From Corylus avellana (taxonomy: Eukaryota > Streptophyta > Magnoliopsida > Fagales > Betulaceae), in assembly GCF_901000735.1 (NCBI RefSeq), contig NC_081544.1:19917358-19981357 (forward strand): a DNA stretch of 64,000 bases. The letters are read 5' to 3'. The notes beneath the pieces are model-generated. The model ran no database searches. It was not told where the DNA came from and saw only the letters and a list, made by a program, of their open reading frames with translations. This document shows, one piece after another, positions 45,866 through 57,229 of this stretch; positions within the stretch are counted from its first letter, which is position 1; every line of letters starts with the position of its first letter. The position numbers were made by a program, and so were the translations under genes.

Positions 45866-47921
45866 TGGACAAGAGTGAAGTCTAGGGGTATGAAGGAATA
45901 GAGAGACGGGTGTAGATCGCTTGTGGACTTCGCAGTTAGGAACTATGTAACTCCAGACAGACTTATTGTGCGCCCCAGTAGGACGAGTCGCCTTAACAAG
46001 AGACACCCCCAGGATTGGTATACGACCACTTGACAGGGAGAAAGGAATGTGGCCCCAATACAAAGATTGAAATTATCATGGCGAGAGGCCTGTACGAGCT
46101 CCCGTTGAAGGCTCTAGTTCGACTCGTCCCGCCGCAGATGCGGATGCAAGCACATAACAGTGTGAAAATATGCACGTCATGTTGCGTGATGCATTCGGCA
46201 TGCACGAAGTCAGGGATGACAACAGTGACCCTAGGGTTGAGGTTCATGGTGAGGAAGAACATGTTGTGCATAACAAAGCCGATGGAGGTGATGTACGAAA
46301 GTATGATGAATTGCTTAAAAAGACAAACAAGCTGCTTCATGATAAGACCAAACATAGCAAGTCGAGTGCTACTATACATCTGTACAATTTGAAGTGTGTG
46401 GATGGAGTTAGTAACACGATATTCTCGTGTTTCCTCGAGTTCATTAATTAGTTGGTGTCTGCAGATGATGGAGTTTTGCCAATTAATACATATAAGGCCA
46501 AATGGTTTCTAAGGGACATGGGACTAGGGTATGAAAAGATCCCGGCTTATCGTAGTGCTTGTATGTTGTTCTGGAAGGGCAATAAGTTAGATTCATGTGT
46601 TAAATGTGGAGAATCTAAGTGGAAGGACGAAATTTATTTAGATGAGGATGGCCACCCCATATCATCTAGTAAGAGACGTCTGGTGAAGGTGTTGCGGTGG
46701 TTTCCAGTCATACCACGACTACAGAGGCTGTTTATGTCGCAGCACAACGCGTCCTATATGAGATGGCATTCAGTCGGCCACACAAAGGACGGCTTATTGA
46801 GGCATCCGGCCAACGGAGAAGCATGGAAGTCATTCGATAATTTACATTTGGATTTTTCATGTGACAGCAAGAACATAAGACTTGGCCTAACCTCGGATAA
46901 ATTTAATCCTTTTAGGAATATGAGCACATCCCATAGTACTTGGCCTGTAATGCTTGTATCGTACAACTTGCCGCCTTGGATGTGCATGAGACAAACATAT
47001 TTCATATTATCCCTGATTATTCCAGGGCCACGTTCACTTGTAATGGATATAGATGTCTACCTACAACCCTTAATTGAGGAATTAGAGGAACTATAGAATG
47101 TAGGGGTACGAACATTTGATGTCTCTATTAAAAAGAATTTTATGCTCCGAGCGCAGTTAATGCGAACAATTAATGATTTCTCGGTATACACAGACTTGTC
47201 TGCATGAACTACCATGGGTGGAATGGCATGTCCTTGCTTTATGCATGCAACAAGGTCTAGCCGGTTAAAACACGCGAACAAATTTTGCTTTATGGGGCAT
47301 AGACGATACTTGCCCATGGATCATCCGTGGAGGTGCAACAAAAGAACGTTTGACGGTAACCAAGAAGTAGAATGTGCCCCCTATGTGCCAGGTGGTGATG
47401 AAATCCTAAGACAGTTAGAAGGGATGGTATTTGGGGATGAATCAAAGTCCACTGATAAATCACAGACGAAGCGGAAGAGGACTCTTAACAAACGACAACC
47501 AGTGATTGCTAGTGTATTGTGGAAGAAGAAAAGTATAATATTTAGGTTGCCGTACAGGAAAGATAATTTAGTGCGGCATAACATTGATGTCATGCATATA
47601 GAGAAAAATGTGATGGACAACATACTTGTCACAATACTGGACATTAAATGGAAAACGAAGGACAATCTTGAAGCACGTAAAGACTTGCAAGAAATGGGTT
47701 TGAGACGATCACTTCATCCGTTCACTGGCGACGATGGGAAAATCTATTTGCCCTCAGCATGCCACACCATGTCAAATGAGGATAAAACTATTTTCCTGAA
47801 AGTGCTTCGAAATGTAAGAGTGTCAGACGGATATAGCTTAAAAATTTCCCGATGTGTACGACTTAAGGACCAGACGAAATCGGGTTTGAAGAGTCATGAC
47901 AATTATGTATTGATGCAATAG
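45866..47921 (+). pseudogene. CACTA copy 1 transposase: Transpos_assoc plus TNP2 domain, broken
   Basis: Begins ATGGACAAGAGT, equivalent to the Transpos_assoc start in copy 2 (MDKSWMKKSRGTNEY), but about 8 bases are missing and the frame is lost at once. Then 46170-47096 has LLHDKTKHSKSSATIHLYNL, GYEKIPAYRSACMLFWKGN, VLRWFPVIPRLQRLF, MRWHSVGHTKDGLLRHPANG, LGLTSDKFNPFRNMSTSHST and DIDVYLQPLIEELEEL, all TNP2 (Transposase_21) blocks, with one in-frame TAG at 46449. After a stop at 47094, 47214-47921 continues with HRRYLPMDHPWR, VDVMHIEKNV-like NIDVMHIEKNVMDNI and RRSLHPFTGDDGKIYLPSAC to GLKSHDNYVLMQ, stop. TNP2 is the DDE-type transposase that cuts CACTA ends. The frame stops at the start of DUF4218. 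Confidence 0.9.
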
Positions 47922-49561
47922 TTTCTCTCAATTGCGAAGGGCACAATCTCCTGTGCCTCATACTACGGCTGGACAGGGGTCGAGACTGTACGCCTCTCCT
48001 GACAGTGAGACACAAGATGTTGTTATGCTTGTGAGGCAGCAACTAGGTTATCGACAAGTACTTCCAAAGCATGTGGAAGGGTAGACACCTGCGAGACACG
48101 ATTATATCTTCAACATTGAAGATATTCCTGGCTCTTTGAATGAGCTAGACACGTCTTTCCCTGAACCATCCCGTCCGATAGGCCTTACCCAGCTAGGGTA
48201 TCGATATGAGCCTACTCCTCGCAACTCGGAACGAATCCCCACGTATGCTATTCCCGCCGATCACATTGACCCAGCTAGGTTTATTGTCTCATGGCTGTTT
48301 CGATCGGCGGCCACAAAGCAGCGCACATGTGGATGAGAGTGAGACACAACCCCTTATTCCTTGGATGATGGGACAGGTGACGCGCACAGTCAGCATCCCT
48401 ATGACCCTGCTTGGCCAGTATTGGCTGTCGACCAAGTTTGGACGATAGATATGTATATATGCTAGTCAGAACAATAAATATGTATATATTTATGCATGAT
48501 GGTGCATGTAATTAGTACATAAGTCTTAATAATATATGTATAATTTTGTGTGTTAAACATCAATGCAGATGGTGACGATAAATTTGAAGTGTTGATCGTA
48601 AATGACTGACACAAGTTGTGGGACATCCCCGAGGGAAAAAGGATCGTGCTAGAGTATAATGGTGCATGGCAGGCCGTAGAAAAAAGTGGGGGAAAATTTA
48701 GACGAATGACGGGCAAGATTGTCAAGAGCGGGGCCTTTGTGAGAATATCCGACGACTGGAAGAAGGTACCAAAAAATACGAAGGAGGATTTATGGAACGC
48801 ATTGATGGTATGTGTAGATTAGATGTTCTTAATTTATGATATGTAGAATATGCATTTCATTTTGCAAAACAATTATCTGATGTTGAAAATATAATGTGTG
48901 GCTCATAATTTCTCAATGTTTAAGTAATTCAGAAGCACTTCTACATCTTGCCTGGGTCGGATATGACGGTAATAAAAATTGACGCGATCATAGACATGGG
49001 TGAGAAGCTGAAGATTAGGAGACACAAGTTAAAGAGTAAACTCAACATTCAGAGCGGCGATACTCCTGCGACAGTGGGGGCGAGGATGAGGCAAACCATT
49101 GAAAAGTACAACCCCGCAAACGTTGAAAAATTGTTGGAGAAATGGTGTGATCCCGATTATTAAGTAGGTCATGAGTTTAATTTTATTTGTGTAGTTTCAT
49201 TAATTGTAATTGTTAGATGGCTCAGTTATTAATAACGTCGACATGTTGTATTCGTAGGACTATGCTAAGCCTATGAGAGACATACTAGCACTGAATAAAA
49301 CACCACATTCCACCGGCTCGAAGAGCTTCGCAAGGGTGTCACATGAGGAAGTATGTTTGTCATTTACCATATGTATATGTACATGTCATAATCCGAGTAA
49401 TATATATACGAACATTCCATTTATGCTTTGGATTTTTGTAGGTATTACTTCGGGCTCCTATGAGAGCAAAAACTTACATCAAGACCCATAAAAATAAAGA
49501 TGATAGATGCCCAAATCCGGAGGTCGCGGAGAGAGTTGTTTGTTCCTTACACCATGTCTTG
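47922..49561 (+). pseudogene. CACTA copy 1 Ptta/En/Spm (Transposase_24) gene remnant
   Basis: Right after the TNP2 frame the sequence jumps to DSETQDVVMLVRQQLGY, homologous to DSESQEAAMLLQQQSGYQ in copy 2, so DUF4218 and DUF4216 (about 1.7 kb in copy 2) are deleted. Exon-like blocks follow: about 48570-48809 (HKLWDIPEGKRIVLEYNGAW, SGGKFRRMTGKIVKSGAFVR, DDWKKVPKNTKEDLWNALM), 48932-49162 (GSDMTVIKIDAII, SGDTPATVGARMRQTIEKYN), 49259-49350 (STGSKSFARVSHEE) and 49442-49561 (APMRAKTYIKTHKNKDDRCP). Stops include one after LIVND and a TAA at a splice junction (49160). Cut off by the CACTA terminus at 49565. Confidence 0.8.
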
Positions 49562-49564
49562 CAT

Positions 49565-49570
49565 CACTAC

Positions 49571-49601
<31 letters not shown>

Positions 49602-50590
49602 CCTTTGAGTTTTCGGCGTGTCGGGTGAAATTAAGCGCCGGCGTATGTTGAATGTCAGAAGCATAGGTATCAGGAAATTTTTTTTTCCTGACGTGTTACT
49701 GTTTAGCACGTCAAAATTTTTTGAAGTGCCAGTTTTGGCTCATCAGAAAATTTTTTGACGTGTTAAAATATAACACGTCAGAAATTTCTTGACGTGTCAA
49801 AATTGCACATTAGGAAATTTAAAAAATTAATTAAAAATAATAATTTTTTTTTTCGATTAAAAAATTTATTAATTTAAATTATTATTTTTTTTGTAATTTC
49901 TCTGCAGAGAAAAGAAGCAGCTGCTGCTTCTTTTCTCCAGTTGCTTATTTTCTCCTCTTTTTTTCTCTTCGTTTCTGATCTGCTTCTTTTCTCCATGCTC
50001 TCCCTTTTCTCCATTTTCTCACTGTCTCTCTCTTCTTTTCTCCATTTACAAAAACCCAAACCGAAAAAGTCTTCAAAAAATCAAAAAATCAATCTAAAAA
50101 ATCAAAAACCCAAACCTCAAACCCAACAAATCTTCAAAAACCCAAAAAATCTTCTTATCTTCTCTTCTTCTTCTTCTTCTTCTTCTTCTTCTTCTTCTCT
50201 TCTCCTTTTATTTATTTTTTCTTCTGCTTCTCTTGTTCTTTACTTTTTCTTCTTGTTCTTTTGCTTTTCTTCGATCTACTGCTTCTCTTCTTTTTCTCTT
50301 GACCTTTTCTTTTTCTTCTTCCTCTAGAGAGGAGCTACGTACCGTGCAGAGAAGAGGGAGATTGAGAGAGTGTGGAGAAATAAATGAAGAGGGAAGAATA
50401 AAAAGAGAAAAAAAGTTGAGGGAAAAAGTTCAAAATCCCGCCCATGGCGCGTCTGTGCGGGGAGGGGCTCGAGGAAGTTTCCTGATGTGCCATGTTTGGC
50501 ATGTCAGGAAATTCTGACGTGCCATGTGTCGCACGTAAGAAATTTCTGACGTGCCACACATGGCACGTCAAGAAAAGTCTACGAAAAAAG
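49565..50590 (+). mobile_element. left terminus of a CACTA transposon (GACGTGTCAG family) inserted in copy 1
   Basis: CACTACAAAAAAAAA begins right after CAT within a coding exon of copy 1. (C/T)TGACGTGTCA-type repeats follow at about 49690-49810, then a CT-rich UTR-like part with an AGAAGCAGCTGCTGCTTCTT palindrome and (CTT)n, then a second set (GACGTGCCA, TGGCACGTC) at 50485-50575. Same motif family as the terminus at 40279-40650. No transposase and no right terminus found, so it is truncated; the end is approximate. Confidence 0.75.
50161..50196 (+). repeat. (CTT)n microsatellite
   Basis: About 11 CTT units in a CT-rich region. The overlapping Ser/Phe-rich frame (49941-50327) is low complexity and not accepted as a gene. 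Confidence 0.9.
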
Positions 50591-51849
50591 AAAAAAAAAA
50601 TCTACATAATTATATATCTATAATTATATATATATGCGCACCATACGGTAGTTCAAAACGGGATCATGCGCACCATGCGGTAGTTTTGAACTACCACATG
50701 TACGCCTCTCCCTCTCTCAAATACTTTGCGAAGTTTATGTTTATTTTAGCCTGCGAACTTATTTTATTTTTTTAGTCAAAAGACGCAAACGCTTTTGATT
50801 AATTATTATTATTTAATCTTCCGCTACGTTAAGGGGAGAGAGAGAAAGAGTGAAGAACAAGTAGGGTTACATCTTCAATCTTGAATATTGAAATGGTTTG
50901 TATTTATAAAGAAGTTAAAAGTAGTGAATAAGTAATCTAAATTAAATAAGGAAGACAATAAATTTAAAAAAGAAAAAAAAGAATAAAGAATAAAGCCTAA
51001 TTTAAAGAATATAAAAGATTCTAAAAGCTGGGCTTTAAGAGCAACGACGAGTTATATATATATGCTTATTTTATGATTTAATTGATCCATAATTAATACT
51101 CATTCTCCTCACTGAAATAATGCTTCTTAGCCAGTACACCCTAATTAACCCTCAAGTCCGTCTAGGCTAGGAGAGAGATAAAAAACATAAAATATATTAG
51201 AAGATATAATTATGCATGGAAGAGCAAGATAACCTTAATTATGTCTTATACTTAGGTGGTAAGGATAGACATTCTTTGTGATAAATAGCTATTTGTTTAC
51301 CTTAAAATAATGAATTTGTTTACCCTAACTTAATGATTTGTTTATATTTGAAATTATTCAAATCATTTATAAAGTTTTAAGAATAGAACCTTGTACACAA
51401 TTAAATCAATCAAGAAAAAATGTAGCATAAATACAAGGCTTTCACCTTTGGATGCATGTAGGTCTATAGCTGAAGCACATAATTTTCGTCTCTTTCTATA
51501 CATCTTTTACTATAAATTTTTACATCATATCAGAGTATCAACCACTAACTTCACATTTTTCTACCCGCTTGACTCTCTGCGATTTTTCATCATACATCTA
51601 GGCTTCAAACTCCCCTCCTCCTCCCCCAACCTCATGAGGTGTGGCTTGCAATAATTTCACAAAACCCCCCAACGCATGCTTGATTGTTGTTTCCTACCAC
51701 ATGGGTATTGGCAAGTACGTCAAAATATATGGTTGAATACATTATAGGTCAAATAGAGAATATGCTTGACAAATCCAGTGGTTAAGTAGAAGTAATGTGC
51801 TTAACAAATCCAACGCTGAAGTAGGGGCAATGTACTTAACAAGCGACTT
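50591..51849. other. AT-rich spacer
   Basis: No gene recognised. 51219-51249 (GGAAGAGCAAGATAACCTTA followed by ATTATGTCTTA) closely matches 37655-37685 upstream of the MLP gene, suggesting shared repeat or duplicated intergenic sequence. GCGCACCAT(A/G)CGGTAGTT occurs twice (50637 and 50669). Confidence 0.5.
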
Positions 51850-52140
51850 GGATTATTCAGATGCAAAGATATAGTTATTATTAACGACTATTGTGGTCGC
51901 CAATGTTATATTCTTATATATAGCTAATACCTTCCCGCTACACACCATGGGCAGGAAAAATTCCCGCCATGTTATTAGCAACAACATATTAGCAACGACA
52001 TACATGTGGTCGCTAATAAGAAATTTTTTCTGAAATAGCAATGACTTTCAGTGGCAACAAAAATGTCGTCGCTAAAAATTACTTATTAGCAACGACTCTC
52101 AAAAGTTGTTGCTGAACATGTGGTTGCTAACACTAAGAAT
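51850..52140 (+). mobile_element. relic CACTA-like subterminal array (TTAGCAACGAC family)
   Basis: TTAGCAACGACA, TCGCTAATAAG, GTCGTCGCTAAAAA, TTAGCAACGACT and GTTGTTGCTGAAC form an inverted and direct array over about 190 bp (51960-52135). No terminal CACTA sequence is visible. It resembles, but is distinct from, the TTAGCGGC array at 23818-24244. Confidence 0.5.
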
Positions 52141-52153
52141 CAATTTTTTTGGT

Positions 52154-52525
52154 CACGAACCATTAGTAACGTGTATATGGTGTTAACACATTACTAAAGT
52201 TTAGCAATGTGTCTATGGTAATGTGTCTGACGGGTTGTGAAATTGGATGTAACAATTTCAACTTTTGTAACGTGTCAGATTTTGACACGTTACCATTTGG
52301 TAACGTGTCAGAATATGACACGTTACAACCAATTGTAATGTGTCATTTTCTGGCACGTTACCAAAATTCTACCACGTTACCATGTGTGGTATCGTGGCAG
52401 AATTTGCCACATTACCAAATGGTAACATGTCAAAATCTGCCACGTTACCACACATTGTAACGTGTCAGATTTTGACACGTTATCATTTGGTAACGTGTCA
52501 AAATCTGACACGTTACCAAAGTTGA
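52154..52525 (-). repeat. CACTA copy 2 subterminal repeats, 3' side
   Basis: More than ten copies of TAACGTGTCAGA or TCTGACACGTTA and close variants (for example near 52277, 52300, 52316, 52458, 52491, 52505), alternating orientation in pairs that could form hairpins. Confidence 0.85.
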
Positions 52526-53216
52526 CAGGAAATTTTTTTTTTTTTTTTTCTAATTTTCTCCGGTCATTATACTAGAATTTTCACCGCTCGACACCTGATA
52601 TACGAGTTACATATAATGACAATCCAATAATCTAATTCAAAATCCAATAATCTAATCCAACATCAAATAGATATATAATCACAATAATCACAATATATAA
52701 CCACAATCCAACTACCACAAATAATCCTACTCTAAATGTATATATACATCGACGTAGGAAATAGTAAAATACAATACAACTAACGTTATACACAAATACA
52801 AAAAACATAAGCCTTAAACAAACACCGGAGACCAAAGCTGAGTGAACATCATCATGACCCCATACGTCTTCTCGACTTCTCCGCACTAACTGCAAAAGAT
52901 AAAACAAACAATCAATCAGCTAATTGACATTTGTGATATAATATTTTAAGCTCCTAGTAGATGAGCAATTAATGTCAAAGTAAGTGAGAAAACAATCGAA
53001 TAATTGTCACATATACAACCTCGACATACATATTTGCATGACCTATGCACAAACACATATACATCTACATATACATTTATTCAATGAGGTGACTTCAACA
53101 AATATGGCAAGATTAACTATACAAAGCTCCAATCACAACCAAACCAACCAGGAATAACAAAGTAGATTATTTTGAGTTTATATATATATATATATATGCT
53201 AGATTATATATATACT
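52526..53216 (-). other. CACTA copy 2 3' non-coding segment
   Basis: Between the subterminal array and the last Ptta exon. Poly-T (52533-52549) and (TA)n (53179-53198). No exon recognised. Confidence 0.5.
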
Positions 53217-56200
53217 CACGGGGTGCCTGAACGACGGATATAATGTCTTGACAAACGAGACTTCTGTCCAGCCGGCGTCTGGTGTTGAGTTTCATTGTGA
53301 TCATCGTCCTCAGCTTCTACTCTTACGTCATCTACACATATCACGTTGCAATTGTGTTATATACAATTGTGTTAGATACGAACAAAGTTTATTTACCAAA
53401 CAAAATTACTAACCCTTAAAATAATATTCATCTCGTAAGATAACCATGTTAATCAAATAGAAATAATAAAAATATATTGTTACCTGATCGGCTATCAACT
53501 GAGGATCTTACAATCACTCGGGCTGGAGACTCTGCATCTTGCAAATTCCTGATAGTCGTCACCTCCGGCTCGGACCCCATACGTCTCGACCCCTCAAGGC
53601 TGTGAATCTGGGCCTTATACGCCGTCATCTGAGCAGCCATCTGCTGAGTCACCCGCGCGGTCACCGCCGCAGTAATCTCCTCACTCTGTTGCGCCAGCCT
53701 CGCATCCATTTGTTCCCTGTGCTTCTCCCTCTCAGCTTCAATGGCTCTTTCAAGTTCTTCACTCGAGACAATCGTCTCGCCACGGTTCAACGACCGTGTT
53801 TGGGACGATGTATAGTATGAGTAGATGGTGCCGCGTGCAGGCAGAATATTCTTACTAACCCCTCGAACACGACCCGCATACTTAGGCTTATTGTCGTGCG
53901 CCTGAGCATAAGCGTCATTCGGTGTCCACCTAATTGTCCCCTTGGGCCCTTCTACCTACTCCGCAGGGTCATTTTCCAATAACTCCTCCATCCGTGCCAA
54001 TACATGAGCATTGTTATATATATAATTGTTAAGACTTAATAAGTTAATACATAAATCAAAATTCATGACAAGGTGTCTGCCACTTACAATTCACGTTGCG
54101 GCCACTGGATTTGGGCAGCTCCCATCTTTCTTTGTATGGGTCTTGATATATGCCTTCGCTCGCGTAGGAGCCTTGCCTAAACTAACTACCTGCAATAAAT
54201 TCAAACCATCAATTAAATGTTCGTATTTATACTACGCAATATATGACAAATATATATAGTTATGGTAAGTTAGAGTAATATGTCCTCATGTGCGACCCTT
54301 GCAAAGCTCTTCGAGCCGGTGTAGTGTGGTGTTTGATTCTGTGTTCGTATGTCTTTCATGTGCACACAATAAGCCTACGAACACAACATGTAGACATAAT
54401 TAATCGCTAAGCGATCGAACAATTACAATTAATGAAATACAAATAGTTTGAAGTCATGAGTTACTTGATAAGCAGGATCACACCATTTCACCAATAATAT
54501 TTCCACATCTGCGGGATTATACTTTGAAATGGTTTGGCCCATCCTTGCCTCCACTGTCGCAGGAGTGTCGTCGCTCTGAATCATGAGCTTTTTCCTTAAC
54601 TTGTGCCTCAAAAGCTTCTGCTTCTCGCCCATACCTCTAAAAGCGTCTTTTTTAATTTCTGTCATATCCGACCCAAGCATGATATAGAAGTAATTCTGCA
54701 TCAATTAAAAACAAGGGTATTAAAGCGCTTGTTGTTTTACAAAATTCAATATACAACTGCTACAAATCATAAATTACGAACATCTAATCTGCACTTACCA
54801 TCAATAACTCAAATAAATCTTCCTTGCTTCGTTCTGGTACATCCTTCCAGTTGTCGGAGAGCCTGATAAAAGACCCGATCTTGCAAGTCTTGCCCTTCAT
54901 CTGTCTAAATTTTTTGTCGCTTTGTCCTACGGGCTACCACACGCCATTATACTCTATGATGACCCTTTTTCCATCAGGAATGTCCCACAACTTGTGCGAG
55001 TCATTTATGGTCAACACTTCAAAGTTACCCACTCTATCTGCAATGATGAAGTATATATTAACATACAAATGGTTAAACATATATTATTTGAATTTATGTA
55101 CTAATTAACTACATGTACCATCATGCGTAAATATGTACATATTTATGGTTCGGAATAGCATACATACATACCTATCGTGCGAATCTGCTCAATAGTCAAT
55201 ACTGGCCAAGCAGGGTCATTGTGCTGCTCATTGTACGCGTCATCTATCCCATCATGCATGTCTTCGGTGTGTCTCACTATCATCCACAGGTGCGCCGCTG
55301 TGTGGCTGCTGATCGAAAAAGCCATGCAGCAATATACCCCTCTGGGTCAATGTGGGTGGCGGGGATGGCAAATGCATGGAGGCCTTAGGGTCGCGAGGAC
55401 TAGGCTCATATCAATACCCAAACTGGGTAAGGCTTGTCGAACGAGATTGCTCCTCGAGTATATGGGCTATCACAGCCGAAGTGCCGGGAATGTCAAAGAT
55501 ATAATCTTCTCTCGCAAGTATCTGCCCTTCCACATGCTCTGGAAGTATCGGTTGATACCCTGATTGCTGCTGGAGAAGCATAGCAGCTTCCTGCGACTCA
55601 CTGTCCGTAAGGCCAAGACACAATCTTGACCCAAAAGATTATGCCCTCTAATACCCTGATTGCTGTTGGAGTAGTATAGCAGCTGATGTGGTATTTTTGT
55701 GACCAAAAATATCAATAATAAAATTACCACTCGCAATAGAACGAATCCCGTAGGATAGGGCTATATTGAGGGTGTCGAACCTCAAGGACTGCAGGGGTTT
55801 AATTATCAAAATTAAAATATCAAAATTAACTTAATTAAAAGAGAGTGAATTGGTTGTGAGAATTTAAAGTGCATAAAATAAACGGAAAGAAAATGAGTAA
55901 ATTTATGAGAGAAAGAGTAGGGTATTGACTTCACCACGATCCGCACATCAATGGTTAACCATAATTAACTCTAATAATTCATTCTATGCATGTTATAATT
56001 TTAACAATAAAATAATCACATACAATCAATGGAATAGCATAATCCATCTTCGGTTGGCACGGACCGTCTACTTAAATTACACTAAACTAAGGTGTAGTAC
56101 GATCCGTCTTCCCTAGGTATAGTCTATCTAACCCTATTGATTGCATGTCAATTAAATACCATTGTATAACCATCATTCTTATGATCATAGAAAATAAGAA

Positions 56201-57056
56201 TGATTTGAGTTCAATAATAGTAAAATAATTTCTAAGACAAGATAAGAATTTTACTAATATTGATTTGGAATTTAAAGAACAACTGCATTTAATATGAAGA
56301 ACAGAAATCAATTGTAGCAATCCTCAGGGTTATACAATCAACATGCATAAATTGAAAGACTAGAAATTAAATACAATCAAACCATTGTGCTTGGAAAGGG
56401 CTACATCAATACCCCACAATTTGGGTTTAGCTGCTCATGATTTCCTAAGCTCCACAGACTATTTTACTGAATTTTGCTCTAGAAGCGGTGTGTCAGTTTA
56501 CAATGTTTAGAGCCCTATTTATAGGGATTAGGAGAACCCTAAAAACCCTAAAATCCCTGAGAAAACCGGAAAGCAGTCTCCTAGTCCAATTGGGAGACAA
56601 AAATCCAAGTCCACGCTGGAGAGGAGTTCTTGCCGTGCACTGTACGCTCGAGTGCGCTCGATCCAAGACTTAGTGTGCTCGAGCGCAGTGCGCTCGAGCT
56701 TAGCTGGTATGTGCGCGAGCGCAGGTATGCGCTCGACCCTTGATCGCAGACGCTCGAGCGCAGTGCGCTCGATCCCATGAATGCTGTGCTCGATCCTAGT
56801 TCCAGAATGCTCAACTTTTGGATCTTTTAACCCCAATTTCCAATAGTTTGTCAAATAAGACCTGAAACATAAAACCAAAACAAAATCAAACAAATAACAA
56901 TGCTAAGGAATTAACAAATGTAAATTAAGGGGCTTGAATGTGCAACATTCGGCGCTTATCAGCAGCTTCCTGCGACTCGCTGTTGGTGAGGCCATGGGGT
57001 GATCTCGACCCAGAAGAAGCACCCCTCCTTCCTCTTGACTTCCCCCAAGTACTCAT
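53217..57056 (-). pseudogene. CACTA copy 2 Ptta/En/Spm (Transposase_24) gene, interrupted by a solo LTR
   Basis: The start at 57056 reads MSTWGKSRGRRGASSGSRSP and then ESQEAA, where the LTR (56961-55684) enters. Beyond it SESQEAAMLLQQQSGYQ is found, partly duplicated (unit about 110 bp). Exon-like blocks then follow: 55325-55143 (NDPAWPVLTIEQI); about 55040-54802 (HKLWDIPDGKRVIIEYNGVW, stop, DNWKDVPERSKEDLFELLM); 54704-54465 (GSDMTEIKKDAF, DDTPATVEARMGQTISKYNP); about 54373-54290 (YTGSKSFARVAHE); 54190-54100 (APTRAKAYIKTHTKKDG); about 54010-53449 ([39 protein letters not shown], then a coiled coil with [20 protein letters not shown]); and 53333-53217 (HYIRRSGTP, stop). This is the regulatory or DNA-binding partner type known from En/Spm. 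Several stops make it non-functional. Confidence 0.85.
55684..56961 (-). mobile_element. solo LTR (Gypsy/Athila-like) in CACTA copy 2
   Basis: On the minus strand it begins TGATAAGCGCCGAATGTTG and ends AAATACCACATCA. Both sides carry GCAGC (55679-55683 and 56962-56966), a 5-bp target duplication, and no internal region or second LTR is present: the product of LTR-LTR recombination. 1278 bp. The CCTATAAATAGGG region (about 56515) is a promoter candidate. The R/U5 part has GGTTCGACACCCTC and TTGCGAGTGG, as in the LTRs at 14418 and 19019, so the families are related. A CG-rich island with GCGCTCGAGCGCA motifs lies at 56640-56800. Confidence 0.92.
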
Positions 57057-57229
57057 ATCAACCTGCGAAATACAGCACACACCCAATTAGTTATGTGTAT
57101 AGTGTAAGAAATATTCACCGCGTATATGACGAAAAATTGACAATCAATGCACAAATAACTAACAACAAAACCAATAAATGTAAAATATTTCATTCATATG
57201 GAATGACATATGCCTTGATTAGTGCGAAG

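Larger units (their letters stand above)
42664..49564 (+). mobile_element. CACTA transposon copy 1 (TAACGTGTCA family), 3' end lost
   Basis: Starts CACTACAAAAAACTG with TAACGTGTCA subterminal repeats behind it, then a pyrimidine-rich 5' UTR-like segment, then a TNP2/Ptta-type coding region in plus orientation. The coding region is interrupted at 49565 by another CACTA terminus and the matching 3' end is not seen. Relative to copy 2 (52154-62237) it carries a 1.1-kb inverted-repeat insertion and lacks DUF4218 and DUF4216. Confidence 0.85.

Noticed and set aside
49941..50517. Ser/Phe/Leu-rich frame of 128 codons
   Set aside because: Encoded by a CT/CTT-rich low-complexity tract in a CACTA end; no family resemblance.
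52160..52525. CRISPR-like array of short repeats
   Set aside because: Repeats alternate in orientation, vary in spacing and sit at a CACTA terminus; the genome is a plant's.
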